Positions 8,830 through 18,370 of a stretch of 64,000 bases of DNA are shown one piece after another. The stretch lies in assembly GCA_910589385.1 (NCBI GenBank), contig CAJUTU010000005.1, positions 90,881 to 154,880 on the forward strand, given 5' to 3'. Origin of the DNA: an uncultured Lachnospiraceae bacterium. GTDB taxonomy: Bacteria; Bacillota; Clostridia; Lachnospirales; Lachnospiraceae. The notes beneath the pieces are model-generated. The model made no database searches. It was not told the DNA's origin and saw only the letters and a list, made by a program, of their open reading frames with translations. Each line of letters opens with the position of its first letter. The stretch's first letter is position 1. Position numbers and translations under genes: made by a program.

Positions 8830-9894
8830 ATGAAAATGGGTACATTTACAGGCAAGACATTATTAATTACAGGTGGGACAGGCTCATTTGGAAATGCAAT
8901 ACTGAATCGGTTTTTAAAGACGGATATTGCAGAAATACGTGTATTTTCAAGGGACGAGAAAAAACAGGATGATATGCGGCATGAATTTCAGGCGAAGATG
9001 CCAGAGGCTGCATCAAAAATTAAGTTTTATATTGGTGATGTCCGGGATATTGGTTCCATAAAGAATGCAATGTATGGCGTAGATTATATTTTCCATGCGG
9101 CAGCGTTAAAACAGGTTCCATCTTGTGAGTTTTTTCCGATAGAAGCTGTCAGGACAAATGTTCTTGGTACAGAGAACGTTCTGACAGGAGCAATCGAAGA
9201 AGAAGTAAAGTCTATCATATGCCTTTCCACAGATAAAGCGGCCTATCCTGTCAATGCAATGGGGACTTCTAAAGCGATGATGGAGAAAGTTATTGTCGCA
9301 AAGAGCCGTACTGTATCACCGTCAAAGACAAAAATTTGTTGTACTCGTTATGGAAATGTGATGTGCTCCAGGGGCTCCGTAATTCCTCTTTGGATTGACC
9401 AGATTAAGGCAGGAAATCCGATTACAATAACGGAACCATCTATGACACGGTTTATTATGTCTTTAGAAGAAGCAGTTGATTTAGTATTGTTTGCCTTTGA
9501 GAAAGGGATTTCGGGAGACATATTGGTGCAGAAAGCGCCAGCCTGTACAATAGAAACTTTGGCAAAAGCTGTGATTGGTTTGTTTGCACCAGGGCATGAA
9601 ATTAGGGTGATCGGTATCCGGCATGGTGAAAAGATGTATGAAACACTTCTGACAAACGAGGAGTGTGCAAATGCCATTGATCTTGGGGAATTTTACCGTG
9701 TTCCGTGTGATAAGCGAGATTTGAATTATGATAAATATTTTAAAACAGGAGATGTGGAGCGGAATCATTTGACAGAATTTAATAGTAATAATACGAAACT
9801 TTTGGATGTAGAACAGGTAAAAGAGAAGCTTCTAAGTCTACAGTATGTCCGTGATGAATTGGCAGAAGATAGATATATAGTGGGAGAAAAATAG
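8830..9894 (+). CDS. capE: UDP-GlcNAc 4,6-dehydratase / 5-epimerase (CapE-like)
   Basis: This enzyme performs the first step from UDP-GlcNAc towards UDP-N-acetyl-L-fucosamine. It is a 354-residue SDR with LITGGTGSFGNA and the loop FSRDEKKQDDMRHEF. STDKAAYPVNAMGTSKAMMEK has Met in place of the usual catalytic Tyr, as known for CapE and FlaA1-type dehydratases. Its TAG stop is followed at once by the ATG of the CapF-like gene. The contiguous set CapE-CapF-CapG makes the pathway assignment strong. Confidence 0.9.
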   Translation: MKMGTFTGKTLLITGGTGSFGNAILNRFLKTDIAEIRVFSRDEKKQDDMRHEFQAKMPEAASKIKFYIGDVRDIGSIKNAMYGVDYIFHAAALKQVPSCEFFPIEAVRTNVLGTENVLTGAIEEEVKSIICLSTDKAAYPVNAMGTSKAMMEKVIVAKSRTVSPSKTKICCTRYGNVMCSRGSVIPLWIDQIKAGNPITITEPSMTRFIMSLEEAVDLVLFAFEKGISGDILVQKAPACTIETLAKAVIGLFAPGHEIRVIGIRHGEKMYETLLTNEECANAIDLGEFYRVPCDKRDLNYDKYFKTGDVERNHLTEFNSNNTKLLDVEQVKEKLLSLQYVRDELAEDRYIVGEK

Positions 9895-11112
9895 ATGAAG
9901 ATACTTGTAACAGGGGCGAAAGGTTTTGTAGGAAAAAATCTTGTCGCATCATTGAAGAATTTGAAGTCATTTAAGGACAAGACGAGGCCTGGATTATTTA
10001 TTGAAGACATCTATGAATACGATATTAATACGAATCCTAATCTGTTGGATACATTTTGTGAAAATGCAGACTTCGTGTTCCATTTTGCCGGAGTAAACCG
10101 TCCGAAGAATACTGACGAATTTATGGAAGGTAACTTTGGGCTTACTGACAGGCTTTTAGAGAGATTAAAGAAATATGATAATCATTGTCCGATCATGCTG
10201 GCTAGTTCCATACAGGCAACACTGCTTGGGCGCTATGCAGGATCAGATTATGGAAAATCAAAATTGGCTGGAGAGGATCTGCTTTTTGATTATTGCAAAC
10301 AGTGTGGTGCGAGAGTTTTGGTATATCGATTTCCTAATCTGTTTGGGAAGTGGTGTAAGCCTAACTATAATAGTGCTGTGGCAACTTTTTGCTATAATAG
10401 AGCCAATGATTTACCTATAAGAGTGGATGATCCTTCTGTGAAACTTGAATTGCTCTATATTGATGATCTTATAGCAGAGATGTTAGATGCGCTGGAAGGG
10501 AAAGAACATCATTGTGAGTTTGAAGGGGTAGAAGCTGTGAGTAAAGAGGATGGACGTTATTGTTATGCCCCAACTACCTATAAAGTTACGCTTGGCCATA
10601 TAGTAGAACTGCTAGATGCTTTTAAGTTACAGCCGGAGACTTTAATGATGCTGGAATGCCCGCAAGATTCTTTTGAGAAAAAGTTATACTCAACTTATGT
10701 ATCTTATTTACCGGAAAGTAAAATGAAGTTTGCCTTGAAAATGAACGGTGATGAACGTGGAAGTTTTACAGAACTTATAAAAACAACAAACTGCGGACAA
10801 GTTTCTGTAAATATAAGCAAACCTGGTATCACAAAAGGTCAGCATTGGCATCATACAAAGTGGGAACTTTTTATTGTGGTTTCAGGCCATGGATTGATTC
10901 AGGAGCGGAAAATCGGGGTGGATGAAAATGGAAAAATGTTTCCTATACGGAGTTTCGAAGTATCCGGAGATAAAATAGAAGCAATCCATATGCTTCCAGG
11001 GTATACTCATAATATTGTTAATCTTTCAGAAACAGAAGATTTAATTACGGTAATGTGGGCGAATGAACAGTTTGATTCAGAATACCCAGATACATTTTTT
11101 GAATCGGTATAA
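9895..11112 (+). CDS. capF: UDP-N-acetylfucosamine pathway reductase CapF-like, with cupin domain
   Basis: The protein has 405 residues in two domains. The N-terminal NAD(P)-binding SDR domain (residues 1-240, ILVTGAKGFVGKNL and YGKSKLAGE) reduces the 4-keto sugar. The C-terminal cupin (about 280-400) contains GQHWHHTKWELFIV, whose His residues bind a metal and act at C3. This architecture is specific to CapF, which makes UDP-2-acetamido-2,6-dideoxy-L-talose. The start codon is directly adjacent to the stop of the preceding gene, so translation is likely coupled. The length is normal. Confidence 0.92.
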   Translation: MKILVTGAKGFVGKNLVASLKNLKSFKDKTRPGLFIEDIYEYDINTNPNLLDTFCENADFVFHFAGVNRPKNTDEFMEGNFGLTDRLLERLKKYDNHCPIMLASSIQATLLGRYAGSDYGKSKLAGEDLLFDYCKQCGARVLVYRFPNLFGKWCKPNYNSAVATFCYNRANDLPIRVDDPSVKLELLYIDDLIAEMLDALEGKEHHCEFEGVEAVSKEDGRYCYAPTTYKVTLGHIVELLDAFKLQPETLMMLECPQDSFEKKLYSTYVSYLPESKMKFALKMNGDERGSFTELIKTTNCGQVSVNISKPGITKGQHWHHTKWELFIVVSGHGLIQERKIGVDENGKMFPIRSFEVSGDKIEAIHMLPGYTHNIVNLSETEDLITVMWANEQFDSEYPDTFFESV

Positions 11113-11135
11113 CTAAGAATAATGGAGAAAAATTA

Positions 11136-12338
11136 ATGAAAAATATAAAGACTCAAACTGATTATCCAGAGATACATTTTAGGGAAGATGGAAAGCTGAA
11201 GCTTTTAATTATTGTGGGTACCAGGCCGGAAATTATCCGGTTATCTGCGGTCATCAATAAATGCCGCAGATATTTTGATGTAATTCTGGCACATACCGGC
11301 CAGAATTACGATTACAATTTAAATGGTATTTTTTTTAAGGATCTTAAAATTGTCCCACCGGAGGTGTATATGGATGCAGTGGGGGACGATTTGGGGGCAA
11401 CGTTGGGAAATATTATCAACAGAACTTATAAATTAATGAATCAGATTGAGCCAGACGCTTTATTGATTTTGGGAGATACGAATAGTTGTTTATCTGCTAT
11501 TTCAGCAAAAAGGCTGCATATTCCTATTTTCCATATGGAGGCTGGTAATCGTTGCAAGGATGAATGTCTGCCAGAAGAGACTAACCGTCGTATCGTGGAT
11601 ATTATTTCTGACGTAAATCTGGCATACAGTGAACATGCGAGAAAGTATCTGCATGAATGTGGGCTTCCGAAGGAACGGGTTTTTGTGACGGGTTCTCCGA
11701 TGGCGGAAGTATTGCATCAAAATCTGAGTGAGATTAAGGCTTCAGATATTTTGAAAAAATTAGGATTGGAAGTACGGCGATATATCTTGTTATCCGCGCA
11801 TCGAGAGGAAAATATTGATACAGAAAAGAATTTTTTGTCTCTATTCACAGCAGTTAATAAAATGGCAGAAAAGTATAATATGCCGATTTTATATTCATGT
11901 CATCCACGTTCTAAAAAGCGCCTTCAAACATCAGGTTTTAGACTGGATAGAAGAGTAATCCAGCATGAGCCTTTAGGCTTTCATGATTATAATCATTTGC
12001 AGATGAATGCGTTTGCTGTTGTATCAGATTCTGGGACGCTTCCAGAGGAAAGCAGCTTCTTTATTTCTGAAGGACATCCATTTCCAGCAGTTTGTATTCG
12101 TACCTCAACTGAAAGGCCGGAAGCCTTGGATAAAGCATGTTTTGTGCTCGCTGGGATAGATGAAAAAAGTTTAATACAGGCTGTAGATACTGCGGTGCAG
12201 ATGAATATGGAGTGTGCTCATGGTATTCCTGTGCCAGACTATGTGGAAGAAAATGTTAGTACAAAAGTGGTAAAGATCATTCAAAGCTATACAGGAGTAG
12301 TTGATAAAATGACATGGAGAAAAGAAGGACACTGTTAA
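11136..12338 (+). CDS. capG: UDP-N-acetylglucosamine 2-epimerase family, CapG-like
   Basis: This 400-residue GT-B-fold epimerase would convert the talose derivative from CapF into UDP-N-acetyl-L-fucosamine. Recognisable blocks are IVGTRPEIIRLSAVI at the N-terminus, HTGQNYD, ILGDTNSCLSA, HMEAGNRC and SDSGTLPEESSFF. WecB-type UDP-ManNAc synthesis would look similar, but the position right after CapE and CapF favours the L-FucNAc role. It is the third gene of a tight cassette. Confidence 0.88.
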   Translation: MKNIKTQTDYPEIHFREDGKLKLLIIVGTRPEIIRLSAVINKCRRYFDVILAHTGQNYDYNLNGIFFKDLKIVPPEVYMDAVGDDLGATLGNIINRTYKLMNQIEPDALLILGDTNSCLSAISAKRLHIPIFHMEAGNRCKDECLPEETNRRIVDIISDVNLAYSEHARKYLHECGLPKERVFVTGSPMAEVLHQNLSEIKASDILKKLGLEVRRYILLSAHREENIDTEKNFLSLFTAVNKMAEKYNMPILYSCHPRSKKRLQTSGFRLDRRVIQHEPLGFHDYNHLQMNAFAVVSDSGTLPEESSFFISEGHPFPAVCIRTSTERPEALDKACFVLAGIDEKSLIQAVDTAVQMNMECAHGIPVPDYVEENVSTKVVKIIQSYTGVVDKMTWRKEGHC

Positions 12339-12443
12339 AATAGATTGACTTTTAGAATGTATTTGTATACAATGAAAAACGATGAGAAAGTATATATGTG
12401 ATGTCAGTGGTTTTGGAGATTGGCAGAGAGGAGTTTTTTAATA

Positions 12444-13928
12444 ATGAATGAGATGCAATTACGTCAAGGAGAAATTAATTTAATGGATCTCTTATTTTAT
12501 TGTTTGGAAAGATGGAGATGGATCGTAACCAGTATGTTGATCGTAGCAATCGTATTAGGAACTTATAAATATCAGGCAACTGTAGCGTCGAACCAATTAA
12601 TAGAACAGTCCAGGCAAGGGAAAAGTGAGGAAACAGTCATTGAAAATGTTGAAGAAAAGGAAACTATAAAAGGGGAACAATCCATAAAATCCTATGAACA
12701 GGCAATTGAGGAAATGGAGCATGAGTTAGAGATCAAAGAGGATTATATGAAAAACTCTGTTGTGATGCAGATGGATCCATACCATATTACCACGGGAACG
12801 TTGAGTTATTATGTAGAGGATGGAGAATATAAAAGTGGGGTGCTTGCGGCATATAAAGCATTTATATCTGGCGGGAGAATGGCAGAAGAATTATATGAAC
12901 TGGATCAAAGTGTTCCGGTTGAGGATTTACAGTATTTAATCTCCTTTACAAATAGTAAGGTAAATGCATATAGAATTGATGATTCTAATCAGACGATGTT
13001 TAGTATGGAGGCAGGGGCGCCCGCTTTTCAAGTTCAGATTAGGATGCCAGATAGCGAATCAGGAGAACTTTATTTAAAGTATACTGAAGAAATTATTAAA
13101 AAGTATACCGCTCAACTACAGTCAGAGGTAGAAGAACATAAAATTGTCTTATTATCTTCTGCACAGTCAGATATGACAGATTTGGAGATACAGGCATATC
13201 AATCGTCAATGCGGACAGAGTATACAACATCTGTTAAAAATTTACATGCGTTAAGGACAGAACTTGATACAATCCAGAACCCACAGCAAAATAATCAACA
13301 AAATCCACAGGCTGCAACTTCTTCTTTAGGTGAGGACGCATATATGGTGGCTCCGATGTCTGCTGCAGTAGAGTTTGCAGTATTTGGATTGGTACTTGGA
13401 GCGGGATTGGCTATTCTGGTGCTGATAACATTGTATTGGCTTGGAGGTAAATTGAAGAATATTGACAGTTTTAATATTGAGTATGGCATGCCAATGCTCG
13501 GGGTAGTTCGGACTTCTGGAAATAAAAAAAGATTATTTGGTTTTATAGATACCTGGATTTTTCGCTTAAGAAGAGGGGTTTACGCGAAAATTAGTTTTGA
13601 AGAGCAGATTAAAATAACAATGGTTAATGTGCAGACAATGATTAAGGCTGCAGAGGGAAAAATTCAGAACATAATGTTTGCTGGTACAATAGCGGAGGGA
13701 GATGCAGAAGAATTATATATGCAACTTACATCGGAAATCCAGAATGTTTCATTTTCGTCTTATAAGCAGGTTGTATTTCAATCATCATCGCTTAGAGAGT
13801 TGGAAGAGTATGATGGAATTTTATTTTTAGAGAAGAAAGATGTATCTAATTCGGAACTCATTTTACAAGAGAAGAAACTGGCTTCTGACAGAGATGTGAA
13901 AGTATTAGGTGCTATTGTATTATGTTAA
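12444..13928 (+). CDS. Wzz-like polysaccharide chain-length / co-polymerase protein
   Basis: The protein has 494 residues and starts at ATG 12444, behind GAGAGGAG. A membrane segment follows the short N-terminal cytoplasmic LMDLLFYCLERWRW stretch (Wzz signature) and a second lies near residue 305-330. Between them is a long Glu/Gln-rich extracellular region likely to form coiled coils. The cytoplasmic tail of about 160 residues resembles a degenerate BY-kinase module but shows no Walker A motif. It should control chain length together with a polymerase encoded elsewhere. A strong hairpin terminator follows the gene, so it may end the main transcription unit. Confidence 0.8.
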   Translation: MNEMQLRQGEINLMDLLFYCLERWRWIVTSMLIVAIVLGTYKYQATVASNQLIEQSRQGKSEETVIENVEEKETIKGEQSIKSYEQAIEEMEHELEIKEDYMKNSVVMQMDPYHITTGTLSYYVEDGEYKSGVLAAYKAFISGGRMAEELYELDQSVPVEDLQYLISFTNSKVNAYRIDDSNQTMFSMEAGAPAFQVQIRMPDSESGELYLKYTEEIIKKYTAQLQSEVEEHKIVLLSSAQSDMTDLEIQAYQSSMRTEYTTSVKNLHALRTELDTIQNPQQNNQQNPQAATSSLGEDAYMVAPMSAAVEFAVFGLVLGAGLAILVLITLYWLGGKLKNIDSFNIEYGMPMLGVVRTSGNKKRLFGFIDTWIFRLRRGVYAKISFEEQIKITMVNVQTMIKAAEGKIQNIMFAGTIAEGDAEELYMQLTSEIQNVSFSSYKQVVFQSSSLRELEEYDGILFLEKKDVSNSELILQEKKLASDRDVKVLGAIVLC

Positions 13929-13988
13929 AAGTGATGTGCTTAACCAGTTTTTTTGATGACGCAATAGATAGTTAGAATATTATTCTTG

Positions 13989-14030
13989 AATGCTGATTTG
14001 TTGGAATAGTTAACAAATCAGCATTTTGAT
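13989..14030 (+). terminator. Probable intrinsic terminator after the Wzz-like gene
   Basis: A perfect 14-bp inverted repeat (AATGCTGATTTGTT at 13989-14002 and its complement at 14012-14025) with a nine-base loop is followed by a T-rich stretch. It separates the Wzz-like gene from the GT39-like gene. Confidence 0.75.
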
Positions 14031-14067
14031 ATCTTATTTTTGCTTTTTCGATGGGAGGGTTATATAG

Positions 14068-15771
14068 ATGTCTTTGACGATAATCAATACATTGACACAT
14101 GTTGCCTTAATTGGCCTTAGTATTGTCTTTTTTCTAGTCATTTGTAAAAAAAGTTGTGTAGGGGGGGGATTTTCTGAAGACCATCAAGATCATTTTGAAG
14201 GAGCTAAATGGTGTTTTATGTTAATCATGCTTATAGCTATTTTAGTAAGAGTGATTGAGTTTGGGAATATTCCTGGAGGTTTAAATCAAGATGAGGCAAG
14301 AACTGCTATTGATGCAAAGGCTATATTAGAGTATGGCACAGATGTGTTTGGAATATCGAACCCTGCCTGGCTTTCTACTATGGTAGAAGCGAATCATCAA
14401 AGTGTGATGCTGGCATGGTTGCAGATGCCATTTATTAAAGTGTTTGGATTTTCAGTTTTTTCGATTCGCCTGCCAATGCTTATAATAAGTTTATTAGGGT
14501 TGGTAGTACTTTATTTATATGTCAGAGACATAAAAGGGGAGAGGCTTGCACTTGTCGTGCTTGGGTTAGGGGCTATATGTCCTTACTATATTATGAAAAG
14601 CAGGTTTGCCTTGGATTGTGATGTATTTCCACACTTTACATTATTTGGAATGTTTTTTTTGAACAAATTAGAAAAGAAGTATATTTATTTGTCTATGGTG
14701 CTTTTCGGGCTTTCCATGTATTGCTATGGGCTATCCTTTGTAACAATACCGTTTCTTTTATTGTTTAGTGCAATATGGCTATATAGAAAAAAATTAGTAA
14801 ATATAAAAGACATTTTTGTGTGTATATTTATATATTTTGCTACTTCATTGCCTGAATGGGTTACTATGGTCGTTAATGCGTTAAGATTGGAAAGCGTTGT
14901 GGTATATGGGTTTACATGTCCATATTGTCCCTATGATGTAAGGCGTTCAGATCTGTTGTTCATGAATTTCAGCTTTGGACAGATGATTAAAAATATATGG
15001 CGTGCATTTGAAATTGTGTTTTTGCAGAATTTTGACATTAGTATTAACCAGATTCGATATATTGGGCCATACTATATTTTTTCGATTCCCTTTTTGATTT
15101 GGGGGATATATAAGGTTTTTGCAAAATGTAAGCGAGGAAAGGACGAAAAAGAGAATACAAGGAATGTTCTTTTACTTCTGTATGGGGCAGCAGGATTATG
15201 TACAGGAGTAATGGTTAAAGTCAATGTTAGCCGGATTGGCCATATTTTTTATCCAATTTTGGTGCTGACTGGAATTGGAATCATAGATATTGTAAGACGA
15301 AGGTGGAAATCCAGATACTATATTATAGGAATCTACATGTTAGGTTTTACCCTATTTTGTGTCAAGTATTTTGGGGGCTATAGAGAAACATATGGATTTT
15401 ATACTGATTTTTGTAAAGCTATTATAGATCTGCGTGATAGCGGAAGAGGGGATGGCATGTTATACAAAATGAGTTCCATGGGAGGGACGACTCACACGCA
15501 GGAAAGTATCCTTATGTTTTATCATCAGGTTAATCCTCTTGAATATCAGGGGATAGAAAATATGGAAGATGGAATTCCATTCAGTGAAAAATATACTTAT
15601 TACTTTTTCTCTGTGTCTGAAATAGAAGAAGAGTATATCATGCCAGGTGAGGTATGGATTGTTCAGGATTATTTTTTGGAATATCTGAGATCAAAATATG
15701 TGATGAATGTTACTGATTATGGGACTTGGAATGTCGTTACTGTTGCGGAAAATGCGTTAGAGTTTGAATAA
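14068..15771 (+). CDS. GT39/ArnT-like polyprenyl-phosphate-dependent glycosyltransferase (phase-on G8 tract)
   Basis: This 567-residue GT-C membrane enzyme has about twelve membrane segments. The first lumenal loop contains GGLNQDEARTAIDA, with the acidic DE pair typical of the PMT/ArnT group. Such enzymes use a polyprenyl-phosphate sugar made by a GT2 synthase, and the next gene encodes one. A G8 run at 14161-14168 lies after the first membrane segment and is read as Gly-Gly-Gly in frame, so the gene is ON in this sequence. Loss or gain of one G would truncate it near residue 35. The sugar and acceptor are unknown. Confidence 0.78.
   Translation: MSLTIINTLTHVALIGLSIVFFLVICKKSCVGGGFSEDHQDHFEGAKWCFMLIMLIAILVRVIEFGNIPGGLNQDEARTAIDAKAILEYGTDVFGISNPAWLSTMVEANHQSVMLAWLQMPFIKVFGFSVFSIRLPMLIISLLGLVVLYLYVRDIKGERLALVVLGLGAICPYYIMKSRFALDCDVFPHFTLFGMFFLNKLEKKYIYLSMVLFGLSMYCYGLSFVTIPFLLLFSAIWLYRKKLVNIKDIFVCIFIYFATSLPEWVTMVVNALRLESVVVYGFTCPYCPYDVRRSDLLFMNFSFGQMIKNIWRAFEIVFLQNFDISINQIRYIGPYYIFSIPFLIWGIYKVFAKCKRGKDEKENTRNVLLLLYGAAGLCTGVMVKVNVSRIGHIFYPILVLTGIGIIDIVRRRWKSRYYIIGIYMLGFTLFCVKYFGGYRETYGFYTDFCKAIIDLRDSGRGDGMLYKMSSMGGTTHTQESILMFYHQVNPLEYQGIENMEDGIPFSEKYTYYFFSVSEIEEEYIMPGEVWIVQDYFLEYLRSKYVMNVTDYGTWNVVTVAENALEFE
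14161..14168 (+). repeat. Poly-G tract (G8), in frame, in GT39-like gene
   Basis: The run encodes three Gly codons (with the following A) close to the 5' end of an intact gene. It is the ON counterpart of the three out-of-frame tracts in the same locus. Confidence 0.9.
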
Positions 15772-15835
15772 TACAATTTTTTATAGAAGAAACTGTATTA
15801 AGACACATATGGCAGAAAGAGAGGTGAAGTAATAT

Positions 15836-16774
15836 ATGAAGAAAATCAGTGTAATTATTCCATGCTGGAATGAGGAAGAGGCTTTACCGATATATTATAA
15901 TAAAATGTGTGAAATGATGGAGCAGATGACAGAGGTGAAATTTGAATTGTTGTTTGTCGATGATGGTTCAACAGATGATACTCTGATTTTTTTAAGAGGA
16001 TTGAACAAAAAAGACCCACGTTGCCGTTTTTTTTCATTTTCCAGAAATTTTGGGAAGGAGGCGGCAATCTATGCAGGTTTGAAAAATGTACAGGGGGGAG
16101 ATTTTGTTGCAATTATGGATGTAGATATGCAGGATCCGCCGGAATTACTGCCGGAAATGTATTATATATTGCAAAGTGAAGGGTATGATTGCGTAGGAGC
16201 AAAGCGCTCAAATAGAGTTGGGGAACCCCGGATACGTTCCTATTTATCTGAAAAATTTTATAAGGTTATTAATCGTATATCGAAAATAGAGATTGTGAGG
16301 GGTGCGAGAGATTATCGGGTGTTCAATATGAAAGTAATGAATGCCGTGATAGAGATGGGGGAATACAACCGTTTTTCAAAGGGGCTTTTTGAGTGGGTTG
16401 GATTTCGGACAAAGTGGCTGGAATATGACAACGTAGAGCGTTCTGCAGGGGATACGAAATGGACAATTTGGAAATTGTTCTTATACTCATTAGAGGGAAT
16501 TACAAGTTTTTCTGCCGTACCGCTTTCTTTCGCTGCAGTAACAGGACTTTTATTTTGTGTAGTTTCTTTTTTCATGGTCTTGTTTATTGTAGTACGTACA
16601 CTTATCTGGGGAGATCCGGTATCCGGTTGGCCGTCATTGGTGTGTATTATTTTCTTGGTAGGTGGAATCCAGCTTTTTTGCACAGGGATATTAGGGCATT
16701 ACTTGTCAAAAATATATATGGAAACAAAACATCGTCCAATTTTTATTATGAAAGAAAGCAGCGATGAATTATAG
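15836..16774 (+). CDS. GT2 polyprenyl-phosphate glycosyltransferase (GtrB/DPM1-like)
   Basis: This 312-residue enzyme charges undecaprenyl phosphate with a sugar at the inner face of the membrane. The GT-A domain starts SVIIPCWNEEEALP and contains VDDGSTDDT and the catalytic DVDMQDPPE. Two C-terminal membrane segments (about 230-255 and 265-290) are as in GtrB and YfdH. A short G6 run occurs at 16093-16098 and is in frame. The gene is 64 bases after the GT39-like gene, so the two probably work as donor synthase and transferase. Confidence 0.9.
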   Translation: MKKISVIIPCWNEEEALPIYYNKMCEMMEQMTEVKFELLFVDDGSTDDTLIFLRGLNKKDPRCRFFSFSRNFGKEAAIYAGLKNVQGGDFVAIMDVDMQDPPELLPEMYYILQSEGYDCVGAKRSNRVGEPRIRSYLSEKFYKVINRISKIEIVRGARDYRVFNMKVMNAVIEMGEYNRFSKGLFEWVGFRTKWLEYDNVERSAGDTKWTIWKLFLYSLEGITSFSAVPLSFAAVTGLLFCVVSFFMVLFIVVRTLIWGDPVSGWPSLVCIIFLVGGIQLFCTGILGHYLSKIYMETKHRPIFIMKESSDEL

Positions 16775-17134
16775 TAGTGTAATTATCATAACACTTTGTA
16801 TATTACGATTAATGTTAATAGCCTATCCTAAGCAACCACAACACATAGTGTTTGGTTTATAAAAGATAACCCAAATGCTTGAATTGAATATTTTATGACA
16901 AAAAGATTGCTATATTATTACGAAATGTTACAAAAATGCTAAAAATGTAAAAAAGTGTTGTAAAAACATGCGTAATATGATAGAATTAATTAACATAAAT
17001 AAATGCATGGATTTGAGCCATAAGATAAAGGTTTTCAATTCTTGTGTTTTATAGGCTTTGTTATTAAAATGATATATCTGGAAATCATAGAACAAATTGG
17101 CAAGGAAAATCAATTTAAATTTATATAAAAGGTA
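16775..17134. other. AT-rich intergenic region without a recognisable gene
   Basis: About 360 bases, strongly AT-rich, separate the capsule genes from the LCP gene. I see no credible coding frame or RNA gene. The right end leads into the promoter at 17135. Confidence 0.5.
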
Positions 17135-17163
17135 TTGACAACATTAATGAAGAGGGTTAAAAT
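17135..17163 (+). promoter_or_regulatory. Sigma-A type promoter for the LCP-sortase genes
   Basis: TTGACA at 17135-17140 and TAAAAT at 17158-17163 are separated by exactly 17 bases. The LCP gene starts about 85 bases downstream, behind GAAAGGAAAAG. Confidence 0.75.
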
Positions 17164-17248
17164 AGTTTTGCATGGCAGAGTCATGGAAAAGTAATATTAT
17201 ATAGAGAAATAAACATATTACTTGCTGCTATAAATCGAAAGGAAAAGT

Positions 17249-18340
17249 ATGGATGATACAAAAGTGACAGAAGAAATTGACAATGACATGGAAGCTTTAT
17301 CATCAGATGGATTCTCTGAGGTAAAGGAAACTGAGAAGAAAGAGAAAAAAAAATGGAAGAGATGGCAGAAAATTCTTTTTGGTACTATTATAGCAATTCT
17401 TATAGTATTAGTAGGAGCGATATCTGCAATTTTTATTTTGAGACAGAGAGGGGAAAATCGTTTAAAAGCAGAAGAACATTATACTACATATAATGGAAAG
17501 AGATATAAATTTAGAGAAGATGTTGTTAATATTTTATGCCTTGGAATTGACAAGAATGAACCAATAGCGCATATAGAAAGAAAACGCGGTAATATTGGGA
17601 TGTCAGATGCAATTCTGTTAGTTAGTATTGATTTGAAGGAAGATGAAGTGAAAATTTTTGCGATTCCACGAGATTCGATGGCAGATATCCAGACGACATC
17701 ATCAGATGGTCAGCTTCAAGATAAGCAGAGGATGCAACTTTGTTATCAGTATGCTTATGGAGTTTCAATGGAACAAAGTAATGAACTGACAGTAGATGCA
17801 GTATCACATTTATTATATGATACGCCAATCCAACGCTGTTGTGCAATTAATTTTGAGGCACTGCCGGTGTTGAATGATGCGATTGGCGGTGTGGATGTGG
17901 TGATAGAAGAAGATTTGGAAGAATTTGTTCCTGAATTTATATATGGTGAGGAAATACATCTTGAAGGTAAACTTGCATTGAGTTTTGTGCGTTCACGTAA
18001 TACAAAAAGAGTAGATGGTGTTGTGTTGAGGACGCAGCGGCAAAAGCAGTATGCTTTGGCATTTGCAGAAAAGGCAAAAGATGTTATTTCTGAGAATCCT
18101 ACCTTGCCGATTACATTATTTCAAGAATTACAAAAAGATAAAAATATGTGTACCGATATTACGGTAGAAGATATTACTTATTTAATGCCAGAGTTATTTA
18201 AAATATCTTTTTCTGATGATATAATACAGGTACTTCCAGGTGAAAGCGTATTGGGGGAAAGTGGATTTGCAGAATATAAGCTAGATGTAGATTCTGTAAA
18301 AAAGATGATTATAGATACATTTTATGAAGAAGTAGAGTGA
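17249..18340 (+). CDS. LytR-CpsA-Psr (LCP) family cell-wall glycopolymer ligase
   Basis: The 363-residue protein has a charged cytoplasmic N-terminus, one membrane segment (about residues 42-64) and an extracellular LCP domain from about 90. Signature parts are VNILCLGIDKNE, MSDAILLVSIDLKEDEVKIFAIPRDSM, and the late LSFVRSRNTKRVDGVVLRTQRQKQ, whose Arg residues bind the polyprenyl diphosphate. LCP enzymes move finished capsule or teichoic polymers onto peptidoglycan. Placement right after the polysaccharide genes suggests it anchors that polymer. It is probably cotranscribed with the sortase 30 bases downstream. Confidence 0.88.
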   Translation: MDDTKVTEEIDNDMEALSSDGFSEVKETEKKEKKKWKRWQKILFGTIIAILIVLVGAISAIFILRQRGENRLKAEEHYTTYNGKRYKFREDVVNILCLGIDKNEPIAHIERKRGNIGMSDAILLVSIDLKEDEVKIFAIPRDSMADIQTTSSDGQLQDKQRMQLCYQYAYGVSMEQSNELTVDAVSHLLYDTPIQRCCAINFEALPVLNDAIGGVDVVIEEDLEEFVPEFIYGEEIHLEGKLALSFVRSRNTKRVDGVVLRTQRQKQYALAFAEKAKDVISENPTLPITLFQELQKDKNMCTDITVEDITYLMPELFKISFSDDIIQVLPGESVLGESGFAEYKLDVDSVKKMIIDTFYEEVE

Positions 18341-18370
18341 GAAAATGAATGAAAGTGAGGAAACTAAAGG

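Noticed and set aside
12444..13928. Reading the Wzz-like C-terminal tail as an active tyrosine kinase
   Set aside because: No Walker A motif or tyrosine cluster is present.
16093..16098. G6 run in the GT2 gene as a fifth contingency tract
   Set aside because: Six G are within the range expected by chance and the gene is intact, so it was not counted with the G8-G9 tracts.
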